64,000 bases of DNA. It comes from Rubripirellula reticaptiva. GTDB taxonomy: Bacteria; Planctomycetota; Planctomycetia; Pirellulales; Pirellulaceae. The position numbers and the translations under genes were made by a program. The stretch is from NCBI RefSeq assembly GCF_007860175.1, contig NZ_SJPX01000003.1, forward strand, positions 817,380 through 881,379, read 5' to 3'. How positions within the stretch are numbered: the stretch's first letter is position 1; each line of letters starts with the position of its first letter. The notes under the pieces are model-generated. The model was not told the DNA's origin and did no database searches. It worked only from the letters and a program-made list of their open reading frames with translations. Positions 58,291 through 64,000 of this stretch are shown here, one piece after another.

Positions 58291-58364
58291 GCTCTCGCGA
58301 AAGTTCAACGTTTGGGAAATGTTCTGTCGTTGCCTCGCGCATCAAAGCGACGAGGCGATTCAAC

Positions 58365-59372
58365 CTATTTGACGGTCCATGTGTCGCCAGCCGAAAACAG
58401 CTTGTCTAGGTCGCCTTCGCCCTTGGTCGACTTGGCCGTTTCAACTTGAGCGTTGATTTGGTCGTCGTACGTTGCTACACCTTCAACGGCTCGCAGGACG
58501 CCGATCGGTTCAGGCATTTCGGGGTAACTCATTCGAGCCAGCATCATGTGGATCGATGGGTTCGGCGCCTTTTCGTCGTGGATCAGCAAGTCGTCCGCTG
58601 GCACATCGGCGGTATTGACGATTTCCAGGTGGTTGCCAACCAAACGAATGCCCTTTTTGCCTTCGTCAAAGATCAATGGTTTGCCATGCTGCAGCTCGAT
58701 CACGTTTTGAGCACGCTGTTTCTTTTCTTGGGCGTACGCCATCGCACCGTCATTGAAGACATTGCAGTTTTGGTAGACCTCGACCAGTGACGTGCCTTTG
58801 TGAGCGGCCGCGCGAGCAAGCGTTTCGCCAAGGTGTTTGACGTGCGCGTCGATGCTGCGAGCAACAAAGGTTGCTTCGGCAGCAAGGGCTAGCGAAAGCG
58901 GCATGATCGGGTGATCGATCGATCCCATCGGCGTGCTCTTGGTGATCTGACCTTCCTTGCTGGTCGGGCTGTATTGACCCTTGGTCAAACCGTAGATGCG
59001 GTTGTTGAACAGCACGACGTTGACGTCGATATTTCGGCGCAGCATGTGGATGAAGTGATTGCCACCGATCGACAAGGCATCGCCGTCGCCCGTGATCACC
59101 CACACCATCAGGTCGGGACGAGTCGATTTCAGGCCCGTCGCGAAACCTGGCGCACGCCCGTGAATCGAGTGCATGCCGTACGTGTTCATGTAGTACGGAA
59201 AACGGCTGCTGCAGCCGATGCCGCTGATGAAGACGATCTTTTCGCGAGGCACGCCGAGTTCCGGCAATACCTTTTTCATTTGAGCTAGGATCGAATAGTC
59301 GCCACAGCCGGGGCACCAACGCACGTCTTGGTCGGATGCGAAGTCGGCAGCTTTCAGTACAGGAAGGGACAT
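58365..59372 (-). CDS. korB: 2-oxoacid:ferredoxin oxidoreductase, beta subunit
   Basis: This 335-residue thiamine-diphosphate subunit decarboxylates 2-oxoglutarate (or pyruvate) and passes electrons to ferredoxin. Four cysteines match the [4Fe-4S] set of two-subunit enzymes: C20 and C23 in WCPGCGDYS, C53 in GIGCSSRF, and C202 in QNCNVFNDG. The thiamine diphosphate motif is GDGDALSIGGNHFIHMLRRN, ending NNRIYGLTKGQYSPTS. The usual substrate for the two-gene form with a fused gamma-alpha subunit is 2-oxoglutarate, hence the symbol, but other 2-oxoacids cannot be ruled out. It is 80 bp after korA. Confidence 0.92.
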   Translation of the reverse strand: MSLPVLKAADFASDQDVRWCPGCGDYSILAQMKKVLPELGVPREKIVFISGIGCSSRFPYYMNTYGMHSIHGRAPGFATGLKSTRPDLMVWVITGDGDALSIGGNHFIHMLRRNIDVNVVLFNNRIYGLTKGQYSPTSKEGQITKSTPMGSIDHPIMPLSLALAAEATFVARSIDAHVKHLGETLARAAAHKGTSLVEVYQNCNVFNDGAMAYAQEKKQRAQNVIELQHGKPLIFDEGKKGIRLVGNHLEIVNTADVPADDLLIHDEKAPNPSIHMMLARMSYPEMPEPIGVLRAVEGVATYDDQINAQVETAKSTKGEGDLDKLFSAGDTWTVK

Positions 59373-59452
59373 GGAGAGCAGTGCTAGGTTTTGAGTGTTA
59401 GATGTTGGGTTGAAACAGGCGAATCAGCGGTCGAGATTGACCAGGTGATTCA

Positions 59453-61327
59453 CTATTCGTTTTCAGCGGCGACCACGATCTCGGTAAACCGTTCGACCAG
59501 CTCGGTGACTGAGAATGGTTTGCCTTGAACTTTGTTGATGCCGATACAGTCGACCAAGTGTTCTGAGCGTAACAACATTCGCAGTTGTCCCGAGTTCAGT
59601 TCTGGCACAACGACTTTCTTGAACGACTTCAACAACTTGCCAACGTTCGCGGGCATCGGGTTGAGGTAACGCAAGTGAATGTGGCTGATCTTGTGGCCAG
59701 CTTTTCGGACACGGTCCACTGCCGTATGGTTCGAACCATACGTGCCTCCCCACGAAACAACTAATAAATCGCCTGTCTCCGCGCCGAACACGTCTTGTGG
59801 CGGCACTCGGTCAGCAATCATCTTGACCTTCGCTGCTCGCGTATCCGTCATGTGCTGGTGATTGTCGGGATCGTAACTGACATTGCCCGTCACGTCTTCT
59901 TTTTCCAAACCACCGACGCGGTGCATCAGTCCAGGTGTTCCTGGGACCGCCCAAGGACGAGCCAAGTTTTCGTCTCGCTGGTACGGCTTGAAAGCCGTCT
60001 CGCCGTCGCTGCCTTCGGGGTGAGTGATTTTGATCTTCGGCAGATCCGCGATCTTCGGTATTCGCCACGGCTCGCTGCCGTTGGCGATATATCCGTCCGA
60101 CAAAATGATGACCGGACACATGCACTCGACCGCCAAACGCCAGGCTTCGATTGCAATGTCGAAACAATCGCCAGGCGAACGTGGGGCGAGGACTGGCAGC
60201 GGAGATTCGCCGTTGCGGCCAAACATCGCCTGCAACAAATCGCTTTGCTCGGTCTTCGTCGGCAAGCCAGTGCTAGGACCACCGCGTTGGACGTCGATGA
60301 TGATCATCGGCAATTCAAGAATCATGCCCAATCCCATCGCTTCGCCCTTGAGCGCGATGCCGGGACCACTGCTGGCCGTGACCGCCATCGATCCACCGAA
60401 CGCTGCGCCGATCGTCGAACAGATCGCTGCGATTTCGTCTTCGGCTTGGAAAGTACGTACGCCAAAGTTCTTGAACTTCGTCAACTCGTGCAGAATGTCA
60501 CTGGCCGGCGTGATCGGATAAGTGCCGTAGAACATGTCTTTGCCGCTGATCCGCGACGCAGCGACCAAGCCCATTGCGATCGCTTGGTTACCCATGATGT
60601 TTCGGTACGTGCCAGGAACCAGTTCGGCGGCTTCGACTTGATAGCTCTCGCCGAACGCTTCGGTAGTTTCGCCGAATGCCCAACCGGCGCGTAGAGCAGC
60701 CACGTTTGCTGCGGCGACGTCTGGTTTCTTGCCAAACTTGGCTTCGATGAAACGCAAGGTCGGTTCAAGCGATCGGCCAAAGAGCCAGTACACCAACCCC
60801 ATCGCGAAGAAGTTCTTGCAGCGATCGGCAAGCTTGACGCCTAGATCGAAACTCGACACCGCATCGCGAGTCAGCGTGGTCATCGGAACTTTGACGACGC
60901 GATAGGTTTCTTCGATCACGCTGGCGTCCAGCGGATTCGATTCGACTTTGGCGAGCTTGAATTCTTTATCGTTGAATCCGTCTTCGTTCGCGATCAGGAT
61001 CCCCCCCTTGCGCAGGTCACTGAGGTTGGTGACCATCGCCGCCGGGTTCATCACAACAAGCGCGTCCAGGACATCGCCGGGCGTGAAGATCTCTTCGCTC
61101 GCAAACTGGACCTGAAATCCCGAAACACCGGCCCGAGTACCGCGAGGTGCGCGGATTTCGGCGGGGAAGTCGGGGAAGGTGGCGACGTCATTCCCAGCCA
61201 GCGCGCTGGTATTGGTCAATTGCGTGCCCAGCAATTGCATGCCGTCGCCAGAGTCACCGGCCAAACGCACGGTGATGCCGGATACGGATTGAACGTTTTT
61301 GATAGTCGTGGGGGAGGAAGCCGTCAT
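59453..61327 (-). CDS. korA: 2-oxoacid:ferredoxin oxidoreductase, fused gamma-alpha subunit
   Basis: This 624-residue protein has an N-terminal gamma domain (about 15-190, VRLAGDSGDGMQLLGTQL, FPAEIRAPRGTRAGVSGFQV) joined to the alpha domain. The alpha part shows the family signature GTYPITPASDILHEL and the substrate loop GGPSTGLPTKTEQSDLLQAMFGRNGE. It pairs with korB, encoded 80 bp downstream. The enzyme is oxygen-tolerant in some aerobes and here probably replaces or supplements the 2-oxoglutarate dehydrogenase step. No separate delta (ferredoxin-like) subunit was seen next to it. Confidence 0.93.
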   Translation of the reverse strand: MTASSPTTIKNVQSVSGITVRLAGDSGDGMQLLGTQLTNTSALAGNDVATFPDFPAEIRAPRGTRAGVSGFQVQFASEEIFTPGDVLDALVVMNPAAMVTNLSDLRKGGILIANEDGFNDKEFKLAKVESNPLDASVIEETYRVVKVPMTTLTRDAVSSFDLGVKLADRCKNFFAMGLVYWLFGRSLEPTLRFIEAKFGKKPDVAAANVAALRAGWAFGETTEAFGESYQVEAAELVPGTYRNIMGNQAIAMGLVAASRISGKDMFYGTYPITPASDILHELTKFKNFGVRTFQAEDEIAAICSTIGAAFGGSMAVTASSGPGIALKGEAMGLGMILELPMIIIDVQRGGPSTGLPTKTEQSDLLQAMFGRNGESPLPVLAPRSPGDCFDIAIEAWRLAVECMCPVIILSDGYIANGSEPWRIPKIADLPKIKITHPEGSDGETAFKPYQRDENLARPWAVPGTPGLMHRVGGLEKEDVTGNVSYDPDNHQHMTDTRAAKVKMIADRVPPQDVFGAETGDLLVVSWGGTYGSNHTAVDRVRKAGHKISHIHLRYLNPMPANVGKLLKSFKKVVVPELNSGQLRMLLRSEHLVDCIGINKVQGKPFSVTELVERFTEIVVAAENE

Positions 61328-61617
61328 GGAGTGCTCGTGATGCCGCCGTCACCGAAGACCGGATGGTCGCTGGTGGTGGGGCCGTGTTTAGGCGTGAGTG
61401 TGAGGGACTTTAGGGGTTGTATCGAATGTTCCGGATCAAGAACTTACCGAAATTCTATAATTCGCGGGCGTTTTGGTAACGGGTTGGCGACCGATTCTGT
61501 CATCGGAACGCTGTTTTTCCCGAAAAAAGCTGGTTCAAGAGTCCTGCAGGCTGCCGGAATCGCTATGCCAGCGTCACGAAAATCGCAGTTCCTGCCGTTT
61601 GACGTTTACAGCACGGT

Positions 61618-62250
61618 TTAATCCTTTGTGCTGACCAAGACGGCTTCGCCCCACAAGCTTGGGTCTTCGATGACGGGGTATTCAGGCCCAAGTGCCATCG
61701 TTTGCCAGCCAAGTTCTCGGTCGATCACGGCAAAGTACAGGCTGACGCGAGGCTGGTCCGACGGGTCAAAGCCGGTCATCGCGTCGGCTGGAACAAAGCC
61801 TGACATTTCGTATCCGTCATGGCGTGGCAAACCGACGATCTTTAGTTGGCCAGGACTAATCGCTTTGGGGTGCAAGCGAGCTCGGTTGATTGGGATCATC
61901 GCCGCGGTAGCATGTTCGCGTTTAGGGCCACCCCCGGCCGGCATGAACAGGAATCGATGGCAATATTGAGTCGCTCGGTGGATCAGCGGGCTGCAACGCG
62001 TATCGATCCAAAAGTGAAATCCGTCACTATCTTCCAGTCGCGAGTCTCGGCACCAGGGCAATTGGCGTTTTCCATTGACGCTGATCTGAAGCCCGATTCC
62101 GGCTTTGCACCAAGCCATCCGAACGTCGGCAAAAACGGGTCGGTCGCCAAGGGCACCCAGCGACGGCAAACGACATTCCGGCGGCAACTTCAGTCCTTTG
62201 CTGGACCAAGTGCACGGATTTTCCTGCAAATTCAGTTCAAATCGAAACAA
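61618..62250 (-). CDS. DOMON/CBM9-like hypothetical protein
   Basis: The ~210-residue protein is beta-rich with no signal peptide, and segments such as MAWCKAGIGLQISVNGK, DGFHFWIDTR and VSLYFAVIDRELGWQTM resemble DOMON/carbohydrate-binding family 9-like sandwiches. The frame contains only a TTG at 62250 as a standard start; coding-like sequence (SLIDPSFLFRF) extends upstream of it, so a non-canonical start near 62300 is possible. A histidine/cysteine pair (YCHRFLF) could bind haem or metal. The function is unknown. It converges with no close gene and is divergent from the partial membrane protein gene. Confidence 0.68.
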   Translation of the reverse strand: MFRFELNLQENPCTWSSKGLKLPPECRLPSLGALGDRPVFADVRMAWCKAGIGLQISVNGKRQLPWCRDSRLEDSDGFHFWIDTRCSPLIHRATQYCHRFLFMPAGGGPKREHATAAMIPINRARLHPKAISPGQLKIVGLPRHDGYEMSGFVPADAMTGFDPSDQPRVSLYFAVIDRELGWQTMALGPEYPVIEDPSLWGEAVLVSTKD

Positions 62251-62555
62251 AAAGCTCGGGTCGATCAGTGATTGCGTTTTCAGTTCGTCCAGCGGTCCGT
62301 CTCGCGCGAGTGAAAAGGTGACAAATCAGTCTTAGTCCTTGAAAGATTAGTTTGACGGCTAGCCAGACAATCGGCCAGGACACTGGACCGAGATCCAGGA
62401 TTACTGTGCCGCGACGCCACGACCGTTGTAAACGGAACACGAAAACCCGCAATCTTTGGGGGGTGAGCATGAAAGCAAGTTCACTAACTAAATCCGTCCT
62501 AGCGTTGATTTAGGGCATCGTTTCTGAATTTCTACTTTTGCGACGGCTACATTCC
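62251..62555. promoter_or_regulatory. Divergent region of 305 bp
   Basis: This separates the DOMON-like gene (minus) and the membrane protein gene (plus). The first ~60 bp may be coding for the DOMON-like N-terminus. The rest holds the promoters; no known RNA or operator pattern was seen. Confidence 0.4.
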
Positions 62556-64000
62556 ATGGGTTATACGGGCTACACCTCCAAACGTCCTCGATCGATTCTT
62601 GTGATCGTTGGTGGTCTCGTTGCAACATTTTCGCTAGTCTTTGGCGCGTTTTTCGCGACGCCACAGCTTCATTATGCGTTGACGATGGATCCAACGCCCG
62701 TCGAAATGACTTGGCAAGAACTTGTAGAAAACGGTCTGACCGACAACGCGCACGTTCGCTTGACCGACGTCGCGATGCTATCCGAAAACCCGCTTGATGG
62801 TTTTGATGGACTTCCGGGACTGGATCAACGCGAACAACAAGCGATGTTCTTGCAAACATTCGCAGGTGAGAAATCGCCGCTGATCGTTGCTCCGACAGGT
62901 GACGCCGCCAACTCGGTGACCACGCCCGCCAGAATTGTCGTCCCCTACTTTGTGTCGTCGATCGAATCCGCTTATGAAGAAACGTTGACGTCAGGCACTT
63001 TGACAGGCCGGTTCACGCTCGTCAAATCCAATGACTCAGCCAACGAGTTTGCGGACATGTTGCTCGCCGCCCGATCTGGTGACCTTTCCGGATTCAGCAA
63101 CGGCATGGGCCTTGGTGACGAAAGTGACGGAGACAAGAATGGCCTTGATGCGATGGCCGATGACGTTGGGAGCATCGAAGTCGAAGATGGTGCCGAATTG
63201 GCCAGCGACGAAACAAACGCGACTGAACCGTCACAAGAGCAGTCGCAATACGTCTTCGAACCGATTCACTCAGTCGCAAGTCCTCAGCAAGCGATTCAGT
63301 GGTTTGTGCTGAGTGCTCTTGGCGTTGCGTTGGGATTGGTCGTCTGTGGGGCCGGCGGACCATCAATTTTGTGCTGTTTCTTTTTCCAAGGTCCATCGTT
63401 GTTAAGCCTGTTGGGTTTCCCGATGCGTTACGGACGGCCAGGTTTGATCACTCGGTTCATCTACGCAGCGATCGGCATATCGCTTGTCAGTTATGGATAT
63501 GAACAACTAACCGTCACCGGTCGGATCGACCAACTCGATGGTGACCTCGCATACTGTGTGCTCGGCTATCTCGCCGTGTCGGTTGGCTCGGCCGCATTGT
63601 TGGGTGTGATCGTAAGCTTGGCAGCACAGAAATTGAGTACGTCGACGAAACCGAAAACGACAACGGCTAACAAGCCAAACTCCAAAATGTCGTACGCTCA
63701 AGCCTGTGGCATGGAAGCGGATGATGCAATCGGCACTCGCCGCTATGTCCAGAAACAACTTTCGATCAGCGATCGCAGTCCGTCCGGACGCGTCAACGAA
63801 GCGGCTGAAAAGCTCGTGAAGGTCGGTTTCTCGGTACCGAAAACACTGACGGGACGTTCGGCCGAAGGCGTGTCGATCGGCTCGGTTCAACTTGGCTGCC
63901 AAGACATGGTTGTTGTCGAAACCGAGGACACCGACGACGAACTGCAAATGCGAATGATCAGCATCCTAGAAGACGGTTTGACGCTGATCACGTTGTCGCC
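62556..64000 (+). CDS. Membrane protein of unknown function, 3' truncated by window edge
   Basis: From the ATG at 62556 the frame stays open to the last base (481 codons), so the gene continues outside the window. One transmembrane helix lies at about 13-35 (SILVIVGGLVATFSLVFGAFF), then a soluble region of about 200 residues ending in an acidic stretch (DESDGDKNGLDAMADD). Three or so further helices follow (QWFVLSALGVALGLVVCGAGG, FIYAAIGISLVSYGYEQ, YCVLGYLAVSVGSAALLGVIV). A cytoplasmic tail with repeated charged residues (VVVETEDTDDELQMRMISILED) follows. I recognise no family; planctomycete membrane proteins of this layout are known but uncharacterised. Confidence 0.8.
   Translation, partial: MGYTGYTSKRPRSILVIVGGLVATFSLVFGAFFATPQLHYALTMDPTPVEMTWQELVENGLTDNAHVRLTDVAMLSENPLDGFDGLPGLDQREQQAMFLQTFAGEKSPLIVAPTGDAANSVTTPARIVVPYFVSSIESAYEETLTSGTLTGRFTLVKSNDSANEFADMLLAARSGDLSGFSNGMGLGDESDGDKNGLDAMADDVGSIEVEDGAELASDETNATEPSQEQSQYVFEPIHSVASPQQAIQWFVLSALGVALGLVVCGAGGPSILCCFFFQGPSLLSLLGFPMRYGRPGLITRFIYAAIGISLVSYGYEQLTVTGRIDQLDGDLAYCVLGYLAVSVGSAALLGVIVSLAAQKLSTSTKPKTTTANKPNSKMSYAQACGMEADDAIGTRRYVQKQLSISDRSPSGRVNEAAEKLVKVGFSVPKTLTGRSAEGVSIGSVQLGCQDMVVVETEDTDDELQMRMISILEDGLTLITLS

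Noticed and set aside
59795-60694. A 299-codon open frame on the plus strand inside korA
   Set aside because: It lies fully antisense to a gene with clear domain signatures, shows no signal peptide or domain, and arises from the codon bias of the real gene.

Overview
The window looks like chromosome from a planctomycete of the Pirellulaceae (Rhodopirellula-like). The markers are a DUF1501 protein beside a PSCyt1/DUF1549/DUF1553 cytochrome-type protein, a large cytochrome c/beta-propeller fusion, several secreted sulfatases, an ECF sigma factor coupled to a FecR-type membrane protein, and many small secreted or lipoprotein genes with no assigned function. No rRNA, tRNA, CRISPR array or intact insertion sequence was seen. 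Names rest on reading the translated sequences by eye; no database search was possible.

Region 1 (1-19066) is a polysaccharide-degradation block, almost all on the minus strand. It holds a left-truncated AraC regulator, a kappa-carrageenase-like GH16 enzyme, a YcaQ/AlkZ-like DNA glycosylase, the PSCyt1-DUF1549-DUF1553 plus DUF1501 pair, three sulfatases, an unrecognised secreted protein, a 1038-residue cytochrome/propeller protein, and an ECF sigma factor whose stop codon overlaps the start of a FecR-domain gene. A decayed LuxR-type helix-turn-helix remnant lies at about 7167-7375.

Region 2 (19067-27552) starts with about 770 bp of non-coding sequence. It continues with an orphan gene and a tightly packed minus-strand set: a circularly permuted ATP-grasp/alpha-E fusion, a transglutaminase-like protease homologue, and a DTW-domain protein with an extra C-terminal domain. 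An acyl-CoA dehydrogenase-like gene and a DUF1853 gene follow.

Region 3 (27664-40042) has two ABC export systems separated by an alpha/beta hydrolase gene. One is ATPase-permease-adaptor. The other is adaptor-permease-ATPase followed by a TolC-like outer-membrane factor. A secreted DUF3472 protein follows.

Region 4 (40201-48790) mixes housekeeping genes (ndk, guaD, ispG, a CinA-C/PncC amidohydrolase, cysE) with small exported proteins, including a cysteine-rich lipoprotein. A long composite hairpin lies between that lipoprotein gene and cysE.

Region 5 (48863-57003) is the most interesting part. It is a four-gene, translationally coupled operon: DabA (DUF2309), two NuoL/DabB-like membrane subunits, and a SulP transporter fused to STAS and PII-like domains. 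It reads as a DAB-type inorganic-carbon uptake system with a built-in second transporter and sensor.

Region 6 (57343-64000) has cysK, a two-gene 2-oxoacid:ferredoxin oxidoreductase (korB, korA), a DOMON-like protein, and a membrane protein gene that runs off the right edge with no stop codon.
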